DNA of 64,000 bases from Pseudoxanthomonas yeongjuensis (GTDB taxonomy: Bacteria; Pseudomonadota; Gammaproteobacteria; Xanthomonadales; Xanthomonadaceae), in the NCBI RefSeq assembly GCF_010093345.1, contig NZ_PDWT01000011.1, positions 1 through 64,000 of the forward strand, written 5' to 3'. How positions within the stretch are numbered: the stretch's first letter is position 1; each line of letters begins with the position of its first letter. The notes beneath the pieces are model-generated. The model had not been told where the DNA came from. It worked only from the letters and a program-made list of their open reading frames with translations, and searched no databases. A program made the translations under genes and the position numbers. Shown here one piece after another: positions 7,640-16,346 of this stretch.

Positions 7640-10101
7640 GGGAGTGGGTCCGGGCCGGAATCGTTGTCGTCAGGGTCCGGCGTGGTGTTGCTTGGCGGGA
7701 CGAGATAGAGGTCGTCGCGGTAGTAGCCGAGAATAGCACGGCGCAGGGTGCGCTCCGTGTCCTGGCCGGCCGAACCGAGACCCTTGAGTACGAATTCGAC
7801 CTGCAGCGCATTGTTCATGTCGCCGTCGCGATTGCGCACGTAGCGGCGGGCGAGCAGGCGCACCGCCAGGCAGCAGCTGTCCCACTGCACGCCGGCGATG
7901 GCTTCGAGCAGCTTGGGCTCGACTTCGGGGACCACGCTCGCATCCTTGTAGAAGGAGCGGTAATAGCGGCCCACGACGCTCCAGGAAGGCGTGACCGGAT
8001 ACAGGAACGAGAAATCCGCCTGTTTGAGCAGGTCGCGGCGGTAGCGGTAACCGAAGTTGATCACCCCATCGTTACCGACCAGGTAGCGCGTGCGCAGGCT
8101 GACCAGGTCTTCGTGGCGGAACTTGGGGTCCCATTGGTAGGAAGCACCCATGGTCCAGCGGTCGTTGATCGAGTAGTTGGCATCGGCGACCCAGGCGGAC
8201 TTCCCGCTTTCCACCGGTATTTCACCCGGGACCGTGACCCGCGATTCATCGAAATAGAAAATCTGCCCCAGGCTTGCCGACAGTTTTTCGTGCCCATCGG
8301 CCTGGCGTATCAGGCGGCTGGTCATGGCCACGGTCAGCTGGTTGGCATCGGTTTGCCGGTCCGGGCCGGAGTAGCGATTGTCGCGGAACAGCTGGCCCCA
8401 GCTGAAAGTGAAGGGGCGTGTATCGAAGAGCGGAATGTTGTCCTGGTCGCGGTAAGGCGCATTCAGGTAGAACAGCCGTGGCTCGAGCGTCTGCAGGAAA
8501 CGTTTGCCTCTGATCTCGGTGTCGCGGTCGAAGAACAGGCCGGCATCCAGCGATCCGATCGGCAGATTGCGGCTGGGTGAAGCGTCGCGATAGCCGGCGA
8601 TCAGCGCGGGCGTCACCGTCCCGCCATTGGCTGCGACGTATGCGTTGGCGCGTTGCTCTGCGATGGAATCGGCCAGGTCGCCGTCCAACTGGTAGTCGGT
8701 GTAACGCCAGGCCAGGGTCGGGGTGATGTACCAGGAAGCTCCCTGCAGCGGCAGGGAAACGTACGGCTTCAGGTCCAGGCGACTGCCATCGCCTTTTTTA
8801 TCGTGCTGGAAGCGCACCGTTTCAGCCTGCAAGCCAACCCTGAGCAGATTTCCCAATGGCTGGTCCCAGTTGAGGAAAAGGCGCGGCAGACGGTTGTAGG
8901 GCAGAGAATTTTCGCTCAGCTGGTAATCGGCGCGTTGCCAGCTGTCGGCCATGATTCCGGCATTCCAGTATTGGCCACGACCGTAGACGCCCAGCGTGCT
9001 GGTGATCGAAGAAGCGGAGACGCCGTACAGCGAGTTGCTGAAATCCTCCAGGTAGCGCGGATCGCTGATCCAGATCAGGTTGGCGCGCGCCTGCCAGTTG
9101 CGGTCGATGTTGTGGTAGCCGGAATAGCGGAACAGGCCGCGGGCGTCGTCCGGGTCCGGGTTGAGCGCCGGATTGAATCCGGGCTCATCGGCGCGTTCCT
9201 GCAGCAGGTCGTCGCTGGGCATCCAGTTGCCGTCGAAGGTGCCGCGGCCGCCCTTGTACAGGTAGCGGAATTGCCCGCCCAGCGAAAGTCCCCGGTTGCT
9301 CATGTAGCGCGGGGTCAGGGTCGCGTCGTAGTTCGGCGCCAGGTTCAGGTAGATCGGCTGACGGTAGTCGAAGCCGTTGCGGCCCGAATTGCTGATGGTC
9401 GGATACAGCACGCCGGTGTGGCGCTGGTCGTCGATGGGAAACTTGATCCAGGGCACGTACAGCACCGGCACCTTGCCGATGCGGATGGTCGCGCCGCGGG
9501 CCACGCCCCAGCCTTCGTCGCTGTCGACGTCGATGTGGTCGGAACGCAATTCCCACACGCGCTGGCTGGGATCGCAGGTGGAATAGGTCGAGCCGTTCAA
9601 GCGCCCCTTGGCGCCATTGAGGTCGATGCTGTCGGCGCCGCCATTGCCGCGCCGGGAAACCAGCTGGTACTGCACGTCCTCGATCTTGTGGGTGTCCGTA
9701 TCCTGGTTGCCGGAGGCCCGGGACGCGATGACCCGCATGCTGCTGTCCTGGTAGCGGACATTGCCGTCGGCGACGTAGGTGTTGTCGTCCTGGTCGTAGC
9801 TGAGGTTGTCGGCATTAAGGTACTGGTCGCCGCGACGCAGGATGACATTGCCTTTGTAATCCAGATTCTGCTCGGTGCCGCCCAGTTCGTCGCCTTCGAT
9901 GGCGGTCGTCTGCTCGGCGCGTTCTGCACGGGCCTGGGCGGAGTTGTCGCCCGATTTCGGAGTGCTGGCGTCATCGAAGGACGGAATGGCGTCGTGTATG
10001 GGGCACAGGTCCCAGTTGTCGGGTTTATCGTCCGCAGCGAAGGCCGGCAGGCACAAGGCGATGGTGAACGGCAGCGGTAGCAGGCGAAGGACTGGGCGCA
10101 C
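7636..10101 (-). CDS. lptD: LPS-assembly protein LptD
   Basis: Outer-membrane beta-barrel that, with LptE, inserts lipopolysaccharide into the outer leaflet. The product has a signal peptide, an OstA/LptA-like N-terminal domain (residues about 75-210) and a large C-terminal barrel. Cysteines near the N-terminus (WDLCP) and a 'DSCCLAV' pair near the C-terminus could form the inter-domain disulfides known for LptD. I chose GTG 10101 because a good signal peptide starts there (MRPVLRLLPLPF...PAFA); a TTG at 10170 would add 23 charged residues. Confidence 0.94.
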   Translation of the reverse strand: MRPVLRLLPLPFTIALCLPAFAADDKPDNWDLCPIHDAIPSFDDASTPKSGDNSAQARAERAEQTTAIEGDELGGTEQNLDYKGNVILRRGDQYLNADNLSYDQDDNTYVADGNVRYQDSSMRVIASRASGNQDTDTHKIEDVQYQLVSRRGNGGADSIDLNGAKGRLNGSTYSTCDPSQRVWELRSDHIDVDSDEGWGVARGATIRIGKVPVLYVPWIKFPIDDQRHTGVLYPTISNSGRNGFDYRQPIYLNLAPNYDATLTPRYMSNRGLSLGGQFRYLYKGGRGTFDGNWMPSDDLLQERADEPGFNPALNPDPDDARGLFRYSGYHNIDRNWQARANLIWISDPRYLEDFSNSLYGVSASSITSTLGVYGRGQYWNAGIMADSWQRADYQLSENSLPYNRLPRLFLNWDQPLGNLLRVGLQAETVRFQHDKKGDGSRLDLKPYVSLPLQGASWYITPTLAWRYTDYQLDGDLADSIAEQRANAYVAANGGTVTPALIAGYRDASPSRNLPIGSLDAGLFFDRDTEIRGKRFLQTLEPRLFYLNAPYRDQDNIPLFDTRPFTFSWGQLFRDNRYSGPDRQTDANQLTVAMTSRLIRQADGHEKLSASLGQIFYFDESRVTVPGEIPVESGKSAWVADANYSINDRWTMGASYQWDPKFRHEDLVSLRTRYLVGNDGVINFGYRYRRDLLKQADFSFLYPVTPSWSVVGRYYRSFYKDASVVPEVEPKLLEAIAGVQWDSCCLAVRLLARRYVRNRDGDMNNALQVEFVLKGLGSAGQDTERTLRRAILGYYRDDLYLVPPSNTTPDPDDNDSGPDPLP

Positions 10102-10489
10102 GCGGTGCAAGGCTCCGTCGAAGAGGTCGAAAGCGGCCGCTAGCTTGCCGTATCCCCGGGATACGGGCAATGAAAAGCGGGGAATGGTTTCGGGTGGGGT
10201 TCATCCTGAACCCAATGGCCCGGCCTGGTGGCAGCTCAGGGAGGGTCCGGGTGTCGTTTCCCCCGCGCAAACCGGTAGCCGGAATCGGGAACCGCTCCCC
10301 GGCTAGCGGCTCACGCAGGAGCTTCAGCAGCCCAATGGACGCGAAAGAGGGAATTATCCAGCGCTTCTCCTGGACACGGATCAGAGCGGAAACCGCGGAT
10401 CAAGCAAATGCCGTATCTGTCTTTCCGCTCTGATCCGTGTCCGAAGGCCCTGCTTTTCCTGCTTTGTGCAATGCGTGCGCAAGGGTTCC
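10102..10489. other. Gene-free stretch upstream of lptD
   Basis: This 388-bp stretch lies between the lptD start and the end of the HDAC-like gene on the same strand. I see no supported gene. It holds the family-C palindrome at 10372-10442 and presumably the lptD promoter nearer 10102; no clear -35/-10 pair could be fixed. Confidence 0.6.
10372..10442. repeat. Palindromic repeat, family C
   Basis: Perfect 21-bp arms: GGACACGGATCAGAGCGGAA A at 10372-10392 and its reverse complement at 10422-10442. It shares the core GGACACGGATC(A/G)GAGCGGAAA with 5225-5306. Confidence 0.88.
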
Positions 10490-11413
10490 TTAGCGCAGCT
10501 CGTTCACATGCGCCACGCTGCATTCGCGCAGGGCTTCCAGGTCGTAGCCGCCCTCCAGCAAGGAGACGACGCGGCCAAAAGCATGGCGACGGGCGACCGC
10601 GCGCAGTTCCCGGGTCAGCCAGGCGAAATCCTCGGTTTCCAGCATCAGGTCGGCCAGCGGGTCGCGCATGTGGGCATCGAACCCGGCCGAGATCAGCAGC
10701 AGTTGTGGACGGAACGCGTCCAGCTCCGGCAGCAGTACATCGGCCCAGACGTTGCGGAAACGGAAGCCGCCGCTGCCCGGCGGCAACAGGCTGTTGAACA
10801 CATTGCCGACTCCACGCTCCTGGGGCAGGCCGCTGTTGGGATAGAGACCCGATTCGTGGGTGCTGAAATAAGCCACGCGCGGATCGTTGCAGAAGATGGC
10901 CTGGGTGCCGTTGCCGTGGTGCACGTCGAAATCGACGATCGCCATCCGTTCCAGCCCATGGCTGTCGCAGGCGTGCGCGGCGGCCACGGCGATATTGTTG
11001 AGCAAGCAGAAGCCCATCGCGGTGTCTCTGGTGGCGTGATGCCCGGGGGGACGCACCGCGCAGAAGGCGGTAGTGCTGCCGTTTTTTCCTTCCATTCCCA
11101 GCATGACCGCGTCGACTGCGGCCACCGCAGCCCCGGCCGCGCGCAAGGCCGCGGCGCGCGAACCCGGCCCCATCACCGTGTCCGGGTCGAGCATGCGGTA
11201 ACCGTCGAAGTCGCTTTCCAGCACCTCGCGCAACAGCGATTCGGAATGCACGCGGCGCAGGTCGCCGAGCTTGGCCAGCGGCGCCTCGCGCCAGTCGAGA
11301 TCGCCGTGGACTTCGCGCAACCCCGCCAGCACCGCTTCGAGCCGCTGTGGTCGTTCCGGATGTTCCGGGCCGGGGTCGTGGGCCAGGCAGGCGGGATGGG
11401 TGAAGATGATCAC
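10490..11413 (-). CDS. Histone-deacetylase family hydrolase
   Basis: A 307-aa zinc hydrolase of the HDAC/acetoin utilisation/acetylpolyamine amidohydrolase superfamily. Visible motifs are 'HPACLAHDPGPEHPERPQRL' at the N-terminus, 'RPPGHHA' (active-site His pair), 'DFDVHHGNGTQ' (zinc Asp/His ligands), 'STHESGLYP' and 'SAGFDAH' (second zinc Asp). Its substrate cannot be told from sequence. GTG 11413 gives the family's usual N-terminus; ATG 11485 would run into the adenosyltransferase gene and has no homologous sequence there. No clear Shine-Dalgarno site is visible, so the start is uncertain. Confidence 0.88.
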   Translation of the reverse strand: MIIFTHPACLAHDPGPEHPERPQRLEAVLAGLREVHGDLDWREAPLAKLGDLRRVHSESLLREVLESDFDGYRMLDPDTVMGPGSRAAALRAAGAAVAAVDAVMLGMEGKNGSTTAFCAVRPPGHHATRDTAMGFCLLNNIAVAAAHACDSHGLERMAIVDFDVHHGNGTQAIFCNDPRVAYFSTHESGLYPNSGLPQERGVGNVFNSLLPPGSGGFRFRNVWADVLLPELDAFRPQLLLISAGFDAHMRDPLADLMLETEDFAWLTRELRAVARRHAFGRVVSLLEGGYDLEALRECSVAHVNELR

Positions 11414-11438
11414 GTCGGACAGGCGGACAGGCTCGGAC

Positions 11439-11993
11439 TCAGCCGTGGCGGCGGTCGTGGTTCCACAGCACTTCGCCCTGGCCATCGGCGCGCGCCAGCA
11501 CCCGCGCTAGCACGAACAGCAGGTCGGATAGGCGATTGAGGTAGCGGATCGCTTCCGGGCGCACCGCCTCGTCGCGGGCCAGGGCCACGGTTTCGCGTTC
11601 GGCGCGGCGGACGATGGTGCGGGCCAGATGGCAACGCGCCGCCGCTTCGCCGCCGGCCGGGAGGATGAAATCCTTCAGCGGCGGCAGGGCTTCGTTGTAA
11701 TGGTCCAGATGGCGTTCCAGCGCATCGATGTCTTCGGATTCGATCGCCGCATGGCCGGGAATGCACAACTCGCCGCCGAGATCGAAAAGCTGGTGCTGCA
11801 CCGTGGTCAGCAGCTTGCGGATGTCGTCGGGCAGCTGTGTGGCCAGGACCACGCCGAGGGTGGAATTGGCTTCGTCCACCGTGCCGTAGGCATTGACCCG
11901 CGCCGAATCCTTGCCGGTGCGGGTGCCGTCGCCCAGGCCGGTGCTGCCGTCGTCGCCGGTGCGGGTATAGATCTTCGAAAGGCGGTTACCCAT
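11439..11993 (-). CDS. ATP:cob(I)alamin adenosyltransferase (PduO type)
   Basis: Transfers adenosyl from ATP to cob(I)alamin to make coenzyme B12. The 184-aa protein carries the PduO-type N-terminus 'KIYTRTGDDGSTGLGDGTR' (ATP binding), then 'VNAYGTVDEANSTLG' and 'RTIVRRAERETVAL...YLNRLSDLLFVLAR' (cobalamin-side helices). It is followed by the HDAC-like gene and preceded by a BtuM/BtuN-like membrane protein on the same strand, suggesting uptake and activation of corrinoid as one unit. Confidence 0.95.
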   Translation of the reverse strand: MGNRLSKIYTRTGDDGSTGLGDGTRTGKDSARVNAYGTVDEANSTLGVVLATQLPDDIRKLLTTVQHQLFDLGGELCIPGHAAIESEDIDALERHLDHYNEALPPLKDFILPAGGEAAARCHLARTIVRRAERETVALARDEAVRPEAIRYLNRLSDLLFVLARVLARADGQGEVLWNHDRRHG

Positions 11994-12013
11994 GGTCGCG
12001 ACTCATGCGCGAC

Positions 12014-12613
12014 TCAGCGCGTGGCCCGGGCCTGCGCGCGCAGACGCGCCGCCTGGGTCGCGCCGACATGGACGATGACCGCCAGGCCGACATAGATCGC
12101 AGTGGTGCGCAGGTAGGACGGGAGCCAGTCGCTGTAGTTCTTCCACCAGCCGGCGAAGCTGGGCTGGGCCACGCTGTCGCTGATCCAGTAGAAGCTCCCC
12201 TGGCTGAGCAGGTGGCAGGCAAGCACCGCGCCGACCAGGCTGGCGACCAGCACGGCCAGCGCCTTGCCGTTGGCTTCCTTGTACACGCGACGGGTCAGCA
12301 TGCCGCCGAACCAGAGCGCGAAATAGGCCGGCACCAGGAACCAGTACGCCGCCGACATGCAGTAGTGGGCGAAGAAATCCATGCCCTGGCCGCTGATCAC
12401 CACGTAGTCCACCAGCACGGCCAGGCCCATGAAGACCGGGAACGCCCAGCGCGTCCAGGCGCGCAGGTAGAAACCGCCGAGGAAGAACGCCGCCCAGGAA
12501 GCATCCGGCACCGGTCCGAAGTGGGTGACCGCGGTAGGCAGGTTCAGGCGGGTCGAAACCAGCAGCAGGACGAGCAGGGCGAAGACGGTGGCGCGCTGGG
12601 CAGTACTGTTCAT
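12014..12613 (-). CDS. BtuM/BtuN-like cobalamin uptake membrane protein (predicted)
   Basis: A 199-aa integral membrane protein with about six hydrophobic segments. The pattern 'PDASWAAFFLGGFYLRAWTR' (residues 36-55), 'VDYVV' (68-72) and 'HYCMSAAYWFLVPAYF' with C85 resembles what I recall of predicted B12 transporters annotated BtuM/BtuN. In BtuM of Thiobacillus denitrificans, a solitary ECF S-component, a cysteine in a similar place binds the cobalt. Here it lies 20 bp before the adenosyltransferase gene. The family call is by memory of motif and context, not alignment. ATG 12613 has GGAAA upstream; no B12 riboswitch fits in the short leader. Confidence 0.65.
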   Translation of the reverse strand: MNSTAQRATVFALLVLLLVSTRLNLPTAVTHFGPVPDASWAAFFLGGFYLRAWTRWAFPVFMGLAVLVDYVVISGQGMDFFAHYCMSAAYWFLVPAYFALWFGGMLTRRVYKEANGKALAVLVASLVGAVLACHLLSQGSFYWISDSVAQPSFAGWWKNYSDWLPSYLRTTAIYVGLAVIVHVGATQAARLRAQARATR

Positions 12614-12684
12614 GGGCGATGTTTCCGGGAAGCCAGGCGGCCATTCTAACGGAGCGGCCATGGCAGCGGGCTTATCATGGCCGG

Positions 12685-13908
12685 ATGACGGAAACGCACA
12701 AGAAGGAAAGACACGACGTGCTGATCGTGGGCGGCGGCCTGGTCGGCGCCAGCCTGGCCATAGCCCTGGACCGCACGGGTCTGCAGGCGGGCCTGGTCGA
12801 GGCCACCCCGGCCGGGGTGATGCCTGCCGTGTTCGACCAGCGCAACCTCAGTTTCGCCGGCGCCACGATCAACGCACTCACCGCCCTCGGGGTGATGCAG
12901 AAGTTGCGCGCGCCGACCGGGCCGATCCGCCGCATCCATGTCAGCCGCCAGGGCGATTTCGGTAGCACCCGGCTGGAAGCGGGCGATTACGGGCGCGAGG
13001 CCTTCGGCCAGGTGGTGGTGGCGCGCGACTTCGGTGAGGCGCTGGAGGCACGGCTGTCGGAGCTGGAGCGGCTCACGCGCTATCGTCCGGCCCGGTTTAT
13101 CGGCTTCGGTGACTCGAATGACGGCTCGCGCAGCATCCGCATCGCCGATGACAGCGGTGAACGCGAAATCTCCGCACGCCTGGTCGTCGCTGCGGATGGC
13201 ACGCGCAGTGGCGTGCGCGAGGCCCTGGGTATCGCCGCCAGCGAGCACGACTACCAGCAGACCCTGTTCGTGGCGCGCATGCGTGCCGAACGGGCACCGG
13301 ACGGCACTGCCTACGAACGTTTCGGCGAACACGGCCCGACCGCATTGCTGCCGCGCGGCGACCGCCATTTCGGCGTGGTCCACGGAGTCGCACGCGAACG
13401 TGCCGAGGAAGTCGCCGCGCTCGACGAAGCCGCTTGGCTCGCACGCATCCAGCATGCCTTCGGTTGGCGCGTGGGCCGGTTCCTCGCCAGCGGCGAACGC
13501 AGCACCTATCCCATCATCAAGGTGGTCGCCGAGCGCACGACCGCCTCGCGCGCGGTGCTGCTGGGCAATGCCGCGCAGACCATCCATCCGATCGGCGCGC
13601 AGGGTTTCAATCTCGGCCTGCGCGATGCGCTGACCCTGGCCGAACTGATCGGACATGCCGAAGATCCGGGCACGGATTCATTGCTGCAGGCTTATTCGCA
13701 GCGTCGCCACGAGGACCGGCGACGCACGCTGGAATTCTCCGATGGCCTTGCCCGCGTCACCGGCAACGCGTCGCCGCTGTTGCGCCCGCTGCGCAGCCTG
13801 GGGCTGCTGGCGGCGGACAATTCCGCTGCGTTGCAATCGATGCTGGTCGGTGGGGCGATGGGTTTCCGCGGCGATGTGCCGGAGTTGTGTCGGGAGCCGC
13901 TGCGATGA
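12685..13908 (+). CDS. ubiH: UbiH-type FAD-dependent 2-octaprenyl-6-methoxyphenol hydroxylase
   Basis: Aromatic-ring hydroxylase of ubiquinone synthesis. The 407-aa flavoprotein has the N-terminal dinucleotide-binding 'VLIVGGGLVGASLAIAL', a mid-protein 'VVAADGTRSGVREAL' and the FAD-binding UbiH signature 'LLGNAAQTIHPIGAQGFNLGLRDA'. ATG 12685 fits the fold start; the frame extends 22 codons upstream into the divergent gene's leader. Its stop overlaps the next monooxygenase start (ATGA), so two ring hydroxylases are made together. Confidence 0.93.
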   Translation: MTETHKKERHDVLIVGGGLVGASLAIALDRTGLQAGLVEATPAGVMPAVFDQRNLSFAGATINALTALGVMQKLRAPTGPIRRIHVSRQGDFGSTRLEAGDYGREAFGQVVVARDFGEALEARLSELERLTRYRPARFIGFGDSNDGSRSIRIADDSGEREISARLVVAADGTRSGVREALGIAASEHDYQQTLFVARMRAERAPDGTAYERFGEHGPTALLPRGDRHFGVVHGVARERAEEVAALDEAAWLARIQHAFGWRVGRFLASGERSTYPIIKVVAERTTASRAVLLGNAAQTIHPIGAQGFNLGLRDALTLAELIGHAEDPGTDSLLQAYSQRRHEDRRRTLEFSDGLARVTGNASPLLRPLRSLGLLAADNSAALQSMLVGGAMGFRGDVPELCREPLR

Positions 13909-15098
13909 GCCGGCGCGGTCGTTCCGATGCAGTGGTGGTCGGCGGTGGTGTGGTCGGCGCGGCCTGCGCGTTGGCGCTGGCGGAACTCGGCCTTGAGGTC
14001 GCCCTGGTCGAAGGCCGCGAGCCGGTGCGCTGGTCCGCCGATGCCCCGGACCTGCGCGTATACGCCTTCGCACCCGACAACGCCACGCTGCTGGACGAGC
14101 TGGGCGTATGGAATTCCGTGCGCGCCGCTCGTGCACAGGCTTATCGACGCATGCGGGTCTGGGATGCCTCCGGCGGTGGTGAACTTTCCTTCGACGCGGA
14201 CATGCTGGGCCGCGACCAGCTCGGCTGGATCGTCGAGAACAACCTGCTGGTGGATCGCTTGTGGGCGGCCCTGTCTGCGGCAGGGGTGAAACTGCACTGC
14301 CCGGCACGGGTCGAATCGATGGAACAGGATATCGATTCGACGGACGCGGGCGGCGTGCGCCTGCGCCTGGACGATGGCAGCCGCCTCGAGGCGCGACTCG
14401 CGATCGCCGCCGATGGCGCCGATTCCACGCTGCGCGAACTGGCGGGGGTGCAGGTTGCCACGCACGACTACCGGCAGCGCGGGGTGGTGGCTTTCGTGGA
14501 AACGGAGGAATCGAACGAGGCTACGGCATGGCAGCGGTTCCTGCCGGGCGGGCCGCTCGCGTTCCTGCCTTTCACTGGGGGTCGCAGCTCGATCGTCTGG
14601 ACATTGCCTGAGGAAGAAGCGGTACGGGCGCTAGCCCTGGATGATGTCGCGTTCAATCGTGAACTGGGCAACGCATTCGAGGCGCGGCTGGGCGAGGTGC
14701 GCGTCGTTTCGAAGCGTGCAGCCTTCCCGTTGCGGCGTCAGCTGGCGGAATCCAGCAACGCCGGCAAGGTGCTGCTGATCGGCGACGCGGCGCACGTGGT
14801 CCATCCGCTGGCCGGGCAGGGCGTGAACCTGGGCCTGCGCGATGTGGCGCGGTTGCGCGACGCCATCGCCGATGCGCGATCGCGCCGCGCCGACTGGGCC
14901 TCGCCGCATCGGCTTGCGCGCTGGTCGCGGCAGTGCCGCAGCGAGAACGCGGCAGCCGCGTATGCGTTCGATGGCATCAATAGGGTGTTCTCCAACGACG
15001 AGATGCATGCGACCTTGCTGCGCGGACTCGCCTTGGGCGTGGCGGGAAAATTGCCACCGCTGGCGAATATGTTCTGGCGGCGAGCGTCCGGCTTGTAG
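13905..15098 (+). CDS. UbiH/UbiF/VisC-family FAD-dependent monooxygenase
   Basis: A 397-aa paralogue of the upstream UbiH with 'AVVVGGGVVGAACALAL' at the N-terminus, 'AIAADGADSTLREL' in the middle and the signature 'LIGDAAHVVHPLAGQGVNLGLRD' at the C-terminal FAD site. It probably performs another hydroxylation of the ubiquinone ring (UbiI or UbiF role); sequence alone does not say which carbon. ATG 13905 overlaps the ubiH stop by 4 bp. A family-D palindrome follows 20 bp after the stop. Confidence 0.9.
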   Translation: MSRRGRSDAVVVGGGVVGAACALALAELGLEVALVEGREPVRWSADAPDLRVYAFAPDNATLLDELGVWNSVRAARAQAYRRMRVWDASGGGELSFDADMLGRDQLGWIVENNLLVDRLWAALSAAGVKLHCPARVESMEQDIDSTDAGGVRLRLDDGSRLEARLAIAADGADSTLRELAGVQVATHDYRQRGVVAFVETEESNEATAWQRFLPGGPLAFLPFTGGRSSIVWTLPEEEAVRALALDDVAFNRELGNAFEARLGEVRVVSKRAAFPLRRQLAESSNAGKVLLIGDAAHVVHPLAGQGVNLGLRDVARLRDAIADARSRRADWASPHRLARWSRQCRSENAAAAYAFDGINRVFSNDEMHATLLRGLALGVAGKLPPLANMFWRRASGL

Positions 15099-15117
15099 CG
15101 ATGTAGGCAGCGCCGGT

Positions 15118-15218
15118 CGTCATTCCCGCGAAGGCGGGAATCGCTCTTGCTCTTGCCCCCTGGGTCAGATTGTTGCGATCTGATGAAAAGAGCGATTCCC
15201 GCCTTCGCGGGAATGACG
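15118..15218. repeat. Palindromic repeat, family D (CGTCATTCCCGCG type)
   Basis: Perfect 30-bp arms: CGTCATTCCCGCGAAGGCGG GAATCGCTCT at 15118-15147 and its reverse complement at 15189-15218, with a 41-bp loop. It separates the convergent ubiquinone gene and the orphan gene at 15275. Related copies lie at 19016, 28954 and 35694. Confidence 0.9.
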
Positions 15219-15274
15219 AGCTATTCGCAGGGCTTTCATCAGCCGAAGGGCTGGTCATGACAAGCGACAAGGCT

Positions 15275-15997
15275 TCAACCCGGAATGAACGGGAACACGA
15301 TCTTCAACAATCCCTTCAATCCGCCCTCGGCGGTGCTCGCGATCGCCTTCGCGCCCAGGCTGTTGAGCGCGTTGCGCACTTCCTGCCAGCGCAGCTTGGT
15401 CAGATCCTTCTTCAGCAAGTCGGCGACTTCTTCGGCGGCGGGCGAGAGCTTGTTCAACTCGGCGGCGATCGCCTTGGGGTCGGGCTGCAGGTAGCCCCAT
15501 TTCTCGGCGATCTTGAGCAGAGTGTCGAAGCGCACCGCGACCACATCGCGGTTGCGTTCGTACACCGGCAGCGCGCCGACATCGAGGATGGCCTGCTCGA
15601 ATTGCTGCTGGTCGTCCGGGTGCTCGATCCGGATCGCCAGGAAGCCTTCCTTCTTGCTGCGCTCGCTGACGTGCTTGGCCCCGGAACGCAGGTTGGCCTC
15701 GGTCAGCACGGTGGCGACGATGCGCTGCAGGGCCGCATCGCTTTCCTCGGGCACCAGCGCGCGCCAGCGCGCATAGCCGTCGCGGCGCAGCGCCTTGACC
15801 TTGGCCGGAGTGACCCGCAGGCGCGAAGCGACGGCGAAGTTGGATTCGCTGCGGGCGATGGCGCCATCGCGTTCCAGCAGCACGAAGATCAACAATTCCA
15901 GGTCGCGCTTGGTCAGCGACTGGAAGCCCTGCAGCAGGGTCAGTCGCAGGAATTCCTCGGCGAACCCGGCCGGGTCCTTGAGTTCGATGGCTTGCAT
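15275..15997 (-). CDS. Hypothetical protein with putative N-terminal HTH
   Basis: A 240-aa protein I cannot assign. Residues about 25-75 ('LTKRDLELLIFVLLERDGAI' then 'NFAVASRLRVTPAKVKALRR') look like a helix-turn-helix that chooses between strands or states. A mixed alpha/beta middle (about 110-170, 'FLAIRIEHPDDQQQFEQAIL') follows, and the C-terminus is amphipathic and ends 'LLKIVFPFIPG', which may touch membrane. It is flanked by family-D and family-C repeats and is transcribed toward ubiquinone genes. No signal peptide. Function unknown. Confidence 0.7.
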   Translation of the reverse strand: MQAIELKDPAGFAEEFLRLTLLQGFQSLTKRDLELLIFVLLERDGAIARSESNFAVASRLRVTPAKVKALRRDGYARWRALVPEESDAALQRIVATVLTEANLRSGAKHVSERSKKEGFLAIRIEHPDDQQQFEQAILDVGALPVYERNRDVVAVRFDTLLKIAEKWGYLQPDPKAIAAELNKLSPAAEEVADLLKKDLTKLRWQEVRNALNSLGAKAIASTAEGGLKGLLKIVFPFIPG

Positions 15998-16346
15998 GGC
16001 GGTTGTCCTCGTCTGGGAAGCATATTGCCACTGTGGGGTTGCAGGAAGTGAGACCCGGCCTGATGGACACGGTTCGCATCGCCTTGGAGATCCGGGCTTG
16101 CCCGGACGCTCTGGCCAAGAGAATCATTTGGACACGGATAAGGGCGGATAACCACGGATAAAGTCCTATCCGCATTGATCAGCATTGATCCGCTTCAAAA
16201 GAAAGCTTTTGCACTTGATGCGGGACGCGCTTGCCTGGCTGGCCGTGCATTGCAGCATGCGAGTCTGCCGGATACTTCATGGCTTTTATTGGCCCGGGCA
16301 AGCTCGAGCCTATGCCCCGAAGGAAGTCCGCTCGGGGCGATTGGGC
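15998..16346. other. Gene-free stretch with decayed repeats
   Basis: 349 bp between two orphan genes on the minus strand. It contains a degenerate family-B arm (16086-16113, GGAGATCCGGGCTTGCCCGG) and a decayed family-C copy (16130-16200). Base composition is lower in GC than the flanks. No gene is supported. Confidence 0.55.
16130..16200. repeat. Degenerate family C repeat
   Basis: TGGACACGGATAAGGGCGGA followed by a partial inverse ('TTGATCCGCTTCAAAAG'). It matches the 5225 and 10372 palindromes in its left arm but the right arm has diverged and contains a short duplication (CATTGATC twice). Confidence 0.6.

Noticed and set aside
5186-7708. 840-aa plus-strand open frame over pdxA and surA
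   Set aside because: Shadow of two well-supported genes on the other strand; Gly/Gln/Asp-rich sequence with no domain.
12614-12684. Cobalamin riboswitch before the BtuM/BtuN-like gene
   Set aside because: Only 71 bp separate it from the divergent ubiH start, and no B12-box-like sequence is present.
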